Positions 40,219 through 50,486 of a stretch of 64,000 bases of DNA are shown here, piece by piece. The first letter of the stretch is position 1. Each line of letters starts with the position of its first letter. The notes under the pieces are model-generated. The model had not been told where the DNA came from. It searched no databases and saw nothing but the letters and a program-made list of their open reading frames with translations. This DNA comes from CAWKCE01 sp032127035. GTDB lineage: Bacteria; Actinomycetota; Actinomycetes; JAHEKZ01. The stretch spans positions 442,025-506,024 of the forward strand of contig CAWKCE010000004.1 in NCBI GenBank assembly GCA_963848085.1, written 5' to 3'. Both the position numbers and the translations under genes were made by a program.

Positions 40219-41958
40219 GTGATCGAGGAGCTGCGCATCCGCAACCTCGGCGTGATCGACGACGTCACGCTTGAGCTCCACCCGGGGCTGACCGTCGTCA
40301 CGGGCGAGACCGGAGCCGGCAAGACGATGGTGGTCAACGGTCTGGGTCTCCTCCTCGGCCACCGCGCCGACAGCGGCCAGGTCCGCGCCGGCGCAGAGCG
40401 GGCAGTTGTCGAGGGGCGGGTCCGGATCGACCCTGCCGGGTCGGTGGCTCGCCGCGCGGTCGAGGCGGGTGGCCAGCTGGACGACGACGCGTTGGTGCTC
40501 GCCCGGGCGGTGTCAGCCGAGGGTCGCTCCCGTGCCCACGTCGGAGGGACCGGCGCCCCGGTCGGTCTGCTCGCCGAGCTCGCGGAGTCCCTGGTCGCGG
40601 TCCACGGCCAGTCTGACCAACAGCGGTTGCTGCGGCCGGCACGCGTGCGTGAGCTGGTCGACCGCTTCGCCGGTCGCCCGGAGCTGGTCGACAGCTGGTT
40701 GCAGACCTACCGCGACTGGCAGGAGGCCGAAGCCGAGCTGTCCGTGCTCACCGAGTCGGAGGGGGAGCGTCGGCGGGAGGCGGACCTCCTGCAGTTCGAC
40801 CTCGCCGAGATCACGGCCGCCGACCCCCAGTCCGGGGAGGACGTGGCACTGGTCGCCGAGGAAGCGCTGCTCGTACACGGCGACGATCTTCAGCGGGCAG
40901 CGGCGTCGGCCCGCGAAGCCCTCCAGGCCGATGACGGGCCGGACGCCGCCACCCACGTGGCGTCGGCGCGTCGCGAGCTGGACCAGGCCCGGGAGCACGA
41001 CCCGGCGCTCGCGTCCCTGGCCGACCGCGCCGCCGAGGTCGGCGTCCTCGTCGCCGAGCTGGCGAGCGACCTAGCCTCCTACGCCGCGTCGGTGGACACC
41101 GACCCACGGCGACTGGCCGCAGTCGGCGACCGCCGGGCCGAGTTGGCGGTCCTCACCCGCAAGCACGGGCCGACCGTCTCGGACGTCCGGCAGTGGGCGA
41201 AGGACGCCCAGCAGCGGATGGAGCGGCTCGCCGGCAGCGACGACCGACTCGGTGAGCTGGCCGACGTCGTGGTCAGGCTCCGGGACGACCTGTCCCGGCT
41301 TGCCCCCGAGCTGTCCGACTGCCGAGCCGCTGCCGCCGCGCGCCTGGGTGATGCCGTCACCGGTGAGCTCGCGGCCCTGGCGATGCCGCATGCGGTCGTG
41401 ACCGGGGTGGTCACCCAACACACCGCCGACGACGGGTTGGAGCTGCCGGACGGTCGCCTGGTGAGGTTCGGGGCCTCCGGCGTCGACGAGGTCGACCTGC
41501 TGCTGCAGCCGCACCCCGACTCCGAGCCACGAGCACTGGCCAAGGGTGCGTCCGGTGGCGAGCTGTCCCGCGTGATGCTGGCCCTCGAGGTGGCGCTTGC
41601 CGGCGTCGACCCGGTCCCCACCTTCGTCTTCGACGAGGTCGATGCCGGGGTGGGTGGCACCGCCGCGGTGGAGGTTGGACGCCGGCTGGCCCGGCTGGCC
41701 CGTGACGCGCAGGTGCTTGTCGTGACCCACCTTCCGCAGGTCGCCGCCTTTGCCGACCGCCACCTCGTCGTGGCGAAAACCAGCGACGGGCTGGTCACCC
41801 GGAGCGGGGTCACCGTGCTCGACGACTCTGGACGGGCTCAGGAGCTGGCCCGCATGCTGGCCGGCCTGGCGGACTCCGAACTCGGCCGGGCACACGCCGA
41901 GGAGCTGATGGAGGTGGCCGCGGCGGCCAAGGCAGCTCGGCCGGTCGTGGAACCGTGA
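40219..41958 (+). CDS. recN: DNA repair protein RecN
   Basis: SMC-like ATPase that acts early in double-strand-break repair. The 579-residue protein starts with the head domain IEELRIRNLGVIDDVTLEL and Walker A GETGAGKT (29-36), has a coiled-coil centre (about 160-380), and ends with the signature ASGGELSRVMLALE, Walker B TFVFDEVDAGVGG and the H-loop VVTHLPQVAAFADRH. The GTG at 40219 gives the canonical N terminus. Confidence 0.96.
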   Translation: MIEELRIRNLGVIDDVTLELHPGLTVVTGETGAGKTMVVNGLGLLLGHRADSGQVRAGAERAVVEGRVRIDPAGSVARRAVEAGGQLDDDALVLARAVSAEGRSRAHVGGTGAPVGLLAELAESLVAVHGQSDQQRLLRPARVRELVDRFAGRPELVDSWLQTYRDWQEAEAELSVLTESEGERRREADLLQFDLAEITAADPQSGEDVALVAEEALLVHGDDLQRAAASAREALQADDGPDAATHVASARRELDQAREHDPALASLADRAAEVGVLVAELASDLASYAASVDTDPRRLAAVGDRRAELAVLTRKHGPTVSDVRQWAKDAQQRMERLAGSDDRLGELADVVVRLRDDLSRLAPELSDCRAAAAARLGDAVTGELAALAMPHAVVTGVVTQHTADDGLELPDGRLVRFGASGVDEVDLLLQPHPDSEPRALAKGASGGELSRVMLALEVALAGVDPVPTFVFDEVDAGVGGTAAVEVGRRLARLARDAQVLVVTHLPQVAAFADRHLVVAKTSDGLVTRSGVTVLDDSGRAQELARMLAGLADSELGRAHAEELMEVAAAAKAARPVVEP

Positions 41959-41973
41959 CCCGCCCGCCTCTGG

Positions 41974-41988
41974 CAAGATGAGGCGGTG
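41974..41988 (+). promoter_or_regulatory. Possible leaderless promoter of steA
   Basis: CAAGAT at 41974-41979 ends six bases before the GTG start at 41986 and has no ribosome site after it. It deviates from TANNNT at the first base, so the call is weak. Confidence 0.3.
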
Positions 41989-43167
41989 CGAATGCCGGCG
42001 CTGCGCTCCCGGTCTCGGCAGCGGATCGCCGGGACCGGTGGAGTCGTGCGGCTGGACCGGCGCACCAAGGACCTGACCAAGCGGTTGCGCCCCGGCGAGG
42101 TCGCGGTGATCGACCACCTCGACATCGACCGCGTCAGTGCCGAGGCGCTGGTTGCCTGCCGACCGTGCGCCGTCGTCAACGCCTCGCGCAGCAGCAGTGG
42201 CCGGTACCCCAACCTGGGGCCGGAGATCCTGGTGTCTGCGGGCATTCCGCTCCTCGACGACGTGGGTCCCGACGTCCTGGTCGACCTCCGAGAGGGTGAC
42301 CTCGCGGTCCTGGAGGGGGACAAGCTCCAGCGACCGGACGGCACGGTGGTCGCTGCCGGGCAGCTGCTCGACGTTGACAGCGTGGCTGTGTCTATGGCCG
42401 AAGCCCGGGAAGGTCTGTCGGCCCAGCTCGAGGCGTTCGCGAGCAACACCATGGAGTACCTGAAGCGCGAGCGTGATCTGCTCATCGACGGCATCGGGGT
42501 ACCCGACATCCGCACCGCCGTGGAGGGTCGGCACGTGCTCATCGTGGTGCGCGGCTACCACTACAAGCAGGACATCCAGACCTTGCGCCCCTACATCCGG
42601 GAGTACCGGCCGCTCCTCATCGGCGTGGACGGCGGCGCCGACGCGCTGATGGAGGTCGGCTACCGGCCGGACCTCATCGTCGGTGACATGGACTCGGTGT
42701 CCGACGCGGCGCTGACCTCCGGAGCCGAGATCGTCGTGCATGCCTACCGCGACGGGAGGGCTCCAGGCCTGGCCCGAGTGGAGGCTCTGGGGGTGACCGC
42801 CGTGGTGTTCCCGGCCACCGGCACCAGCGAGGACATCGCCATGCTGCTGGCAGACGACAAGGGCGCCGACCTCATCGTGGCGGTGGGAACCCACGCCACG
42901 CTGGTGGAGTTCCTCGACAAGGGCCGATCGGGTATGGCGAGCACGTTCCTCACCCGGCTGCGGGTCGGCGGGAAGCTGGTCGACGCGAAGGGCGTGAGCC
43001 GCCTGTACCGCAACCGTGTTTCGACGCTTCAGGTGGCTCTGTTGGTGGCGTCCGGTCTGTTCGCCCTGTTCGTCGCCCTGGGATCCACCACGGCCGGTCG
43101 GAGCATGCTCGAGCTGCTCGGCTCCTGGTGGAACGACGCACTGTTCTGGTTGCGCGGGCTGGTGTGA
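41986..43167 (+). CDS. steA: SteA-like cytokinetic ring protein
   Basis: A 393-residue protein with a thiamine-pyrophosphokinase-like catalytic fold (VDGGADALMEVGYRPDLIVGDMDSVSD, about 220-250) and a single C-terminal membrane helix (about 345-365, VALLVASGLFALFVAL). In Corynebacterium, SteA works with SteB at the septum and is linked to cell-wall hydrolase control. The next gene is a SteB/MctB-like protein, which supports the name. The central EYLKRERDLLIDGIGVPDI segment is typical of the family. Confidence 0.85.
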   Translation: MRMPALRSRSRQRIAGTGGVVRLDRRTKDLTKRLRPGEVAVIDHLDIDRVSAEALVACRPCAVVNASRSSSGRYPNLGPEILVSAGIPLLDDVGPDVLVDLREGDLAVLEGDKLQRPDGTVVAAGQLLDVDSVAVSMAEAREGLSAQLEAFASNTMEYLKRERDLLIDGIGVPDIRTAVEGRHVLIVVRGYHYKQDIQTLRPYIREYRPLLIGVDGGADALMEVGYRPDLIVGDMDSVSDAALTSGAEIVVHAYRDGRAPGLARVEALGVTAVVFPATGTSEDIAMLLADDKGADLIVAVGTHATLVEFLDKGRSGMASTFLTRLRVGGKLVDAKGVSRLYRNRVSTLQVALLVASGLFALFVALGSTTAGRSMLELLGSWWNDALFWLRGLV

Positions 43168-43218
43168 GCCCGGCTGTGAGGGCGCCGGCGCCCATCGACT
43201 CCCTGAGGACGTGCTGAC

Positions 43219-44160
43219 GTGATCGACTTCCGCTACCACGTCGTCTCGATCGTGGCGGTCTTCATCGCGTTGGCGGTGGGGATCGTCCTGGGATCGGGAC
43301 CCCTCAAGGACAACATCAGCGGTTTCCTCGAGGACCGGACCAAGGCCCTGGCGGCCGAGAAGTTGGACCTCCAGCAGCAGGTCACCGGGCTGGAGGGCGA
43401 CCTCGCTGACGCCGAGGACTACGCCCAGCTCGTCAAGTCGTCGGTGATCGACGATGTGCTCTTTGGCACCAGCGTGGCCATGGTCATGCTCCCCGGTGCA
43501 ACCAGCGACGACCGTCAGGCGGTAGAGGCCACACTGGTCCAGGCGGGTGCAGTGGTGACCGAGGAGGTGCAGATCACCCAGGACTGGACGGACCCGGACC
43601 AGGCCGCCATCCTGGCGCGCGTCAACGACGGTCTTGACCGTTCCAGCCAGGAGACGGACCCCTATGGCTCGGCCGCTGACCTGATCGCACGCGCCCTCGT
43701 CACCCAGCAGGCGCGGGCCGTCGGTCAGTCGTCACCGACCGGCATCAGCATCCTGGCCGCGTACGAGGAGGCGGGCTTCCTGCGAGTGGCCGACCTGGAG
43801 GCCGTGACATGGGCCGCCACCTCGGTCGTGGTCGCTCCAGACCCCGCGGACATGGACGGGACGCCGCCGGCCGACCAGGTCGTCACGCTGCTGCCGCTGC
43901 CGGTGGCCCTGTCCGAGCGTGGTCGAGCGGCGCTGGTCGTCGGTCCGCAGGCGAGCGCCGGGGCCGATGGTGTGGTGACCGCGGTACGGGGGTCGGACCT
44001 CGGGGAGACCGTGTCCACCGTCGACTCCATCGAGACCACGGCCGGCCTGACGGTGGTGGCGCTGGCGCTCGACGAGCAGAAGAACCAGGGGGTGGGTCAC
44101 TACGGCACCGGCGAGGGGGCGCAGGCCGTGGGACCCGACCTCGCAGCACCTGGCGGGTGA
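43219..44160 (+). CDS. SteB/MctB-like copper-transporter-family protein
   Basis: A 313-residue protein starting MIDFRYHVVSIVAVFIALAVGIVLGSGPL, a membrane anchor typical of the family annotated as copper transporter (MctB) and of SteB. A coiled coil follows (about 38-68, KALAAEKLDLQQQVTGLEGDL), then a predicted extracytoplasmic alpha/beta domain. Next to steA, a role as SteB in division is more likely than copper export, but both labels rest on family knowledge. GTG start after GAGGA. It overlaps the next gene. Confidence 0.8.
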   Translation: MIDFRYHVVSIVAVFIALAVGIVLGSGPLKDNISGFLEDRTKALAAEKLDLQQQVTGLEGDLADAEDYAQLVKSSVIDDVLFGTSVAMVMLPGATSDDRQAVEATLVQAGAVVTEEVQITQDWTDPDQAAILARVNDGLDRSSQETDPYGSAADLIARALVTQQARAVGQSSPTGISILAAYEEAGFLRVADLEAVTWAATSVVVAPDPADMDGTPPADQVVTLLPLPVALSERGRAALVVGPQASAGADGVVTAVRGSDLGETVSTVDSIETTAGLTVVALALDEQKNQGVGHYGTGEGAQAVGPDLAAPGG

Positions 44161-45029
44161 CAGTGACCACCGGGCCCGGTCGCAGACGGCGGCCCGCGGT
44201 CCGCCGCCGGGTGGTCGTGGCCGCGGTCGGTCTGGCAGTCGAGCGTGCCGTCTACCTCTGGGCGAGGTCGACCCACCGTGCGGACACGTGGGAACGCGCC
44301 AACCACCGCGGCGAGCCAGTCACTCTGCTCGCCGGTCCGGCAGTCGTCGCCGGCGCACTGGCCTCAGTTGCGGTGACCCCGCAGCTTCCGGGTCGCGTCC
44401 GCGGGGCCTGTCTCCTGGCGGGCGGAGTGGCGGGGTGGCTCGGAGGCCTGGACGACCTGGCCGGTTCGGCCGAGGCCAAGGGACTGCGCGGCCACCTCGG
44501 AGCGCTGGCAAGCGGCACCGTCACAACTGGCGGCTGGAAGGTCCTGGGCATCGGTGCCTCCGGCGTGGTCGCGGGCGCGCTCACCCGGCCACCCGGGCGA
44601 TGGACGGCAGCGACCGCGGCCGACGCTGTAGTCGCCGGAGCGGTCGTCGCGGGTACCGCGAACCTGGTCAACCTCCTCGACCTGCGCCCGGGGAGAGCGG
44701 CCAAGGTGGTCCTGGCGTGCAGCCTTCCGATGGTGGCGGCCCCGGGTGCTGCCGGCGACGTCATCGCCGGTCCGGTGGGGGCCACGGTCGGCGCCCTGCC
44801 GGACGACCTCGGTGAGCGGGCGATGCTGGGCGACGCCGGCGCGAACGCCCTGGGCGCGCTGCTGGGGGCAGCGGCGGCTGCCACGCTCGGTCGTCGGTCC
44901 CTGGTGGCAGTCGCGTCGACGGTCGTCGCGCTGACACTGGTCAGCGAGCGGGTGAGCTTCACCGAGGTCATCGAGCGCACTGCCGTGCTTCGCGGTCTTG
45001 ACCGGCTCGGACGACGGCCGGCCCCGTGA
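44157..45029 (+). CDS. MraY/WecA-like phosphoglycosyltransferase homologue
   Basis: A 290-residue membrane protein with about eight hydrophobic segments. It retains polyprenyl-phosphate HexNAc-1-P transferase landmarks: GGLDDLAGSAEAKGLRGHL (the DD site), NLVNLLDLRPGRA (the NxxD loop) and GDAGANALGALLG. The C-terminal His-rich loop of MraY is not seen, and the protein is shorter than MraY, so substrate and activity are uncertain. It overlaps the SteB-like gene (GTGA) and murJ, forming an envelope operon. Confidence 0.75.
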   Translation: MTVTTGPGRRRRPAVRRRVVVAAVGLAVERAVYLWARSTHRADTWERANHRGEPVTLLAGPAVVAGALASVAVTPQLPGRVRGACLLAGGVAGWLGGLDDLAGSAEAKGLRGHLGALASGTVTTGGWKVLGIGASGVVAGALTRPPGRWTAATAADAVVAGAVVAGTANLVNLLDLRPGRAAKVVLACSLPMVAAPGAAGDVIAGPVGATVGALPDDLGERAMLGDAGANALGALLGAAAAATLGRRSLVAVASTVVALTLVSERVSFTEVIERTAVLRGLDRLGRRPAP

Positions 45030-46681
45030 TGCGCCGGGCCGGACAGGGTTTGGTGGGCGCGGCTGCCATCATCGCGGCCGTCACCGTGGTGGCACGCGTG
45101 GTCGGCTTCGTGCGGCTCGTCGTGCTCGCCCGCACCGTTGGCACGACGTGTCTCGGTGACGCCTACGCGACGGCCAACGCAATCCCGAACATCGTGTACG
45201 AGGTGGTGATCGGCGGGGCGCTGGCGGCTGCGGTGGTTCCGCTGGTCGCGACCGGGGTAGCCGGTCACGACCCGGCCCGGGTACGCGCGACCGTCAGCGC
45301 CCTGCACGGCTGGGTGCTGCTGCTGCTCGTACCCACGACCGCGCTGATGTACATCCTGTCGGGCGTATTGGTGCGGCTGCTGATCGGGAGCAGCAACGAC
45401 TGTCCGGACCCACTGATGTACCAGACCTCCCGCGAGATGCTCGCGGTCTTCCTGCTGCAGATCCCCGTGTACGGAGTGACCGTCGTCGCGCAGGGCGCGC
45501 TGCAGGCCCACCGCCGATTCGTCGCGCCGGCGTTGGCACCGTTGATTTCCAGCCTGGTCGTCATCGGTGGCTTCTTCGCCTACGCCCACCTGGCCGGCGA
45601 GACACGGGGTTCTCTGGTCCTGCTGACTCGTTCGGGCTTCCTGGCGCTCACGGTGGGGACGACGCTGGGTGTGTTCGCCCTGCTCGCAGTGCAGGTTCCG
45701 TCCCTGGTCAGACAGGGACTGCTCGTCCGCCCCACCCTTCGGTTCCCGGAAGGCACGGCGGCCAAAGCCCGGCTGCTCGCATTCAGCGGCATCGCGATCG
45801 TGGGCGCGCAGTGGGTGGCGTTCGCTCTGGCCATCCGGCTGGCCAACGTCAACGGTCCGAACGGCGCGGTGGTCATCCTGACGCTGGCGTGGACAGTGTT
45901 CCTGCTGCCGTGGGCGGTGCTGGTCATCCCCATCTCGACCAGCGTCTTTCCGCAGCTGTCCGGGCAGCACGGTCGCCACGACCACGACGGTTTCGCGGCG
46001 ACGACGGCTGGCAGCCTGCGCGTCGTCGTGCTGGCCGCCGCGCTCGGTGCGGCCGGACTGGCCGCGGTCGCACCGCCGGTTGCCGAGCTGATGGTGTCCG
46101 GCGTACCGGGAAAGGCGAGTGTGGCCGCGCTCGCGGCAACACTCACGGCCTTCGCACCTGGAGTACTCGGTTTCGGGGTCCACGGTCACCTCACCCGGGT
46201 GCTCGCCGCGCGGCACGCGAGCCAGCTGGCCGCGGCGGTGTCGGTCACCGGCTGGGCCCTGGGTGCCGGGCTTGCCGCCTGGCTGGCGGGCACTGCCGGC
46301 CGGCGGGGGGACAACGACGTCGTGATGGCCGGGATCGCCACGTCGTTCAGTGCCGCCCTGCTGCTGATGGGCGCGGCGCTGGTCGTCGCGGTGGCGCGGA
46401 CGTCGGGTCGGGCATCTCTGCATGGATTCGGCAGAAGTGCGACGGCCGCACTCGTGGCCGGAGGCGTGAGCGTCGTCGCGGGGCGAGTGCTGGCCGACCG
46501 GTGGACAGTGGGCGGGGTGGCGGAGGCGGCGGTCGCGAGCGCCGTGGTGGGTGTGGTGGTCGTGGTGGTGTTCCTCGGCCTGGCCGCCGTGATTGACCGG
46601 GACAGCGCCCGGGCTGTCCTCGTTCGGCTGCGACCGGGCCGGGTCGCGGGCGTGGCGACCGGAGTCGACGACCACGGCTGA
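45026..46681 (+). CDS. murJ: MurJ/MviN-family lipid II flippase homologue
   Basis: A 551-residue membrane protein of the MOP superfamily with about 14 hydrophobic segments. Features include RVVGFVRLVVLARTVGTTCLGDAYATANAIPNIVYEVVIGG at the N-terminal cavity helices, GALQAHRRF between early helices and PISTSVFPQLSG in the middle. It may be one of two MurJ-like paralogues, as many actinobacteria have another near the origin. GTG start overlapping the MraY-like gene by four bases. Confidence 0.87.
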   Translation: MMRRAGQGLVGAAAIIAAVTVVARVVGFVRLVVLARTVGTTCLGDAYATANAIPNIVYEVVIGGALAAAVVPLVATGVAGHDPARVRATVSALHGWVLLLLVPTTALMYILSGVLVRLLIGSSNDCPDPLMYQTSREMLAVFLLQIPVYGVTVVAQGALQAHRRFVAPALAPLISSLVVIGGFFAYAHLAGETRGSLVLLTRSGFLALTVGTTLGVFALLAVQVPSLVRQGLLVRPTLRFPEGTAAKARLLAFSGIAIVGAQWVAFALAIRLANVNGPNGAVVILTLAWTVFLLPWAVLVIPISTSVFPQLSGQHGRHDHDGFAATTAGSLRVVVLAAALGAAGLAAVAPPVAELMVSGVPGKASVAALAATLTAFAPGVLGFGVHGHLTRVLAARHASQLAAAVSVTGWALGAGLAAWLAGTAGRRGDNDVVMAGIATSFSAALLLMGAALVVAVARTSGRASLHGFGRSATAALVAGGVSVVAGRVLADRWTVGGVAEAAVASAVVGVVVVVVFLGLAAVIDRDSARAVLVRLRPGRVAGVATGVDDHG

Positions 46682-46783
46682 TAGCCTGGTGGCCCGTGGA
46701 TCGGTGACGGGTCTTCTCGTTCAGCCGCTCACCGCCTTTAGTCGGGCGCCGCTCTTCTTGAGATACGACCACGGGAGAACGCT
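46682..46783 (+). promoter_or_regulatory. pyrG promoter and leader
   Basis: TAGCCT at 46682-46687, directly after the murJ stop, is a candidate -10 box and would give a leader of about 90 bases. No clear attenuator hairpin of the pyrG type is visible. CGGGAG lies about seven bases before the TTG start. Confidence 0.35.
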
Positions 46784-48498
<1,715 letters not shown>

Positions 48499-48502
<4 letters not shown>

Positions 48503-49158
48503 CCTCACCGGCCGATGGTGAGCCGCTGACCGACCTCCCCGGAGCCCGAACGGTCGTGGGCCGCGAGCTGCGGTACCGCGGGATGAAGTGGGACGTCGTG
48601 ACCGACGCCGTGCAGCTTGACGCCGACACCCTCGTGCACCGTGATGTGGTCGTCCATCCCGGGGCAGTCGGGGTCGTGGCCCTGGACGAGGCGGATCGCG
48701 TGCTCCTGCTGCGCCAGTACCGGCATCCGGTGTCCGGCGAGCTGTGGGAGCTCCCGGCCGGCCTGCTCGACGCCCCCGGCGAGGACGCGCTCGACTGCGC
48801 CCGACGTGAGCTTTTCGAGGAGGCCCACCTGCGCGCCGGGCGGTGGAACGTGCTCGTTGACGTCTTCAGCTCCCCAGGGATGAGCGGCGAGGCCTACCGA
48901 CTGTACGTCGCACGCGACCTGGACCTGGTGCCGGAGGGGGAGCGGCACCAAGCCGTGCACGAAGAGCGACAGATGCCACTGCGGTGGCTTCCGCTGGAGG
49001 ACGCGGTGGACGCTGTGATGGCCGGGGAGATCCACAACGCCATGGCCGCACTGGGGCTGCTGGCGGCGCTGCGGGCCCGCGACGGCTCGTGGGCAGCACT
49101 TCGCCCGGACCAGGCACCCTGGCCGGGGCGCCCGGACCAGTACCACCCACCCGGCTGA
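48499..49158 (+). CDS. Nudix hydrolase, ADP-ribose pyrophosphatase-like
   Basis: A 219-residue protein coupled to pyrG by a GTGA overlap. The domain order fits ADP-ribose pyrophosphatases: VVVHPGAVGVVALDEADRVLLLRQYRHP, then ELPAGLLDAPGEDALDCARRELFEEAHL. The catalytic RELxEE core is intact, but the conserved glycine two residues after the last Glu is His (EEAHL). The SSPGMSGEAYRLYVARDL segment is also family-like. ADP-ribose or a similar nucleotide sugar is the likely substrate. Confidence 0.88.
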
Positions 49159-49208
49159 CCGCGCCGTCGACTGCCCGCCCCTGGCCGCGCGGGCGGCGCC
49201 ATGGCGGC

Positions 49209-49214
49209 TAGACT
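49209..49214 (+). promoter_or_regulatory. -10 box of ald
   Basis: TAGACT in the 143-base gap upstream of ald. It gives a leader of about 85 bases ending in GAAGGA at 49285-49290. No AdeR/PutR-type operator is recognised. Confidence 0.4.
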
Positions 49215-49301
49215 CCGGTGCCGCCCCGTCCCGGCAGGGCGTCATAATCGTCGCGGTCCGAACCGGCACCGCACACCTCGTCGAGAAGGACGTTGATAGC
49301 C

Positions 49302-50420
49302 GTGAAGGTCGGCATCCCCCGCGAAGTCAAGAACCACGAGTACCGCGTCGCCATCACCCCAGCCGGCGTCCACGAGCTGGTCCGCAACGAGCACGAGGTC
49401 TTCATCGAGACCGACGCCGGGGTCGGGTCGTCCATCACCAACGAGGAGTTCGTCGCAGCTGGCGCGCAGATCCTCGAGACGGCCGACGACGTCTGGGCCA
49501 CAGGTGACCTCATCCTCAAGGTGAAGGAGCCGATCGCGGAGGAGTACCACCGCATGCGGAAGGGGCAGGTGCTGTTCACCTACCTGCACCTCGCGGCGTC
49601 GCGCGACTGCACCGACGCGCTGATGGAGTCCGGCACCACCGCCATCGCCTACGAGACCGTCGAGCTGCCCGACCGTTCGTTGCCGCTGCTGGCTCCCATG
49701 TCTGAGGTTGCCGGCCGCATGGGGCCCCAGGTCGGGGCAGCGACGCTGCAACGGGCCAACGGTGGCCGCGGCGTTCTCATGGGTGGCGTGCCTGGTGTCG
49801 CAGCGGCCAAGGTCGTCGTCCTCGGTGGTGGAGTGTCCGGGCTGAACGCGGCGCAGATCGCCGTCGGGATGGGTGCCAATGTGTGCATCCTCGATATCAA
49901 CGCCAAGAGGCTGGCCGAGATCGACCGGCTCTACCAGGGCCGCCTGCAGACGCTGATGTCCAGCTCCTACGCCATCGAGCAAGAGGTCCTCCAGGCCGAC
50001 CTCGTGGTCGGTGCCGTCCTCGTTCCGGGCGCGAAGGCGCCCAAGCTGGTGACGAACGACCTGGTATCCCGGATGCGTTCCGGAGCGGTGCTGGTCGACA
50101 TTGCCATCGACCAGGGCGGCTGCTTCGAGGGGTCTCGTCCGACGACCCATGACGACCCGACGTTCATGGTCCACGACACCGTCTTCTACTGCGTCGCCAA
50201 CATGCCGGGGGCCGTTCCGCACACCTCCACCTACGCCCTCACCAACGTGACGTTGCCGTATGCCGTCGCGTTGGCCAACCAAGGGTGGCGGGGCGCGCTG
50301 GCGAGCATCCCGGCGCTGCGTCCCGGGCTGAACACTCACGCCGGCCACATCACCTATGAGGCCGTGGCCCAGGCCTTCGACCTGCCCTGGATCACCGTCG
50401 ACGAGGCCGTCGCTTCCTGA
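49302..50420 (+). CDS. ald: Alanine dehydrogenase
   Basis: Interconverts alanine and pyruvate with NAD. The 372-residue protein opens MKVGIPREVKNHEYRVAITP, has the substrate lysine in DLILKVKEPI, and the dinucleotide-binding VVVLGGGVSGLNAAQIAVGMGA. SEVAGRMGPQ and GGRGVLMGGVPGV are also family segments. I chose the GTG at 49302 (GAAGGA eleven bases upstream) over a TTG at 49293. A strong hairpin terminator follows. Confidence 0.96.
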   Translation: MKVGIPREVKNHEYRVAITPAGVHELVRNEHEVFIETDAGVGSSITNEEFVAAGAQILETADDVWATGDLILKVKEPIAEEYHRMRKGQVLFTYLHLAASRDCTDALMESGTTAIAYETVELPDRSLPLLAPMSEVAGRMGPQVGAATLQRANGGRGVLMGGVPGVAAAKVVVLGGGVSGLNAAQIAVGMGANVCILDINAKRLAEIDRLYQGRLQTLMSSSYAIEQEVLQADLVVGAVLVPGAKAPKLVTNDLVSRMRSGAVLVDIAIDQGGCFEGSRPTTHDDPTFMVHDTVFYCVANMPGAVPHTSTYALTNVTLPYAVALANQGWRGALASIPALRPGLNTHAGHITYEAVAQAFDLPWITVDEAVAS

Positions 50421-50424
50421 CGCC

Positions 50425-50448
50425 GCACCCGGCGTGACGGCCGGGTGC
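50425..50448 (+). terminator. ald terminator
   Basis: A perfect 9-bp stem GCACCCGGC/GCCGGGTGC with a six-base loop starts four bases after the ald stop. There is no U-tract. Confidence 0.75.
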
Positions 50449-50471
50449 GCGTTCTCGACCCCCCGGCCGGT

Positions 50472-50486
50472 TACGGTGGTCAGATG
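50472..50486 (+). promoter_or_regulatory. Leaderless promoter of xerD
   Basis: TACGGT at 50472-50477 ends six bases before the ATG at 50484, with no ribosome site between. Confidence 0.5.
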
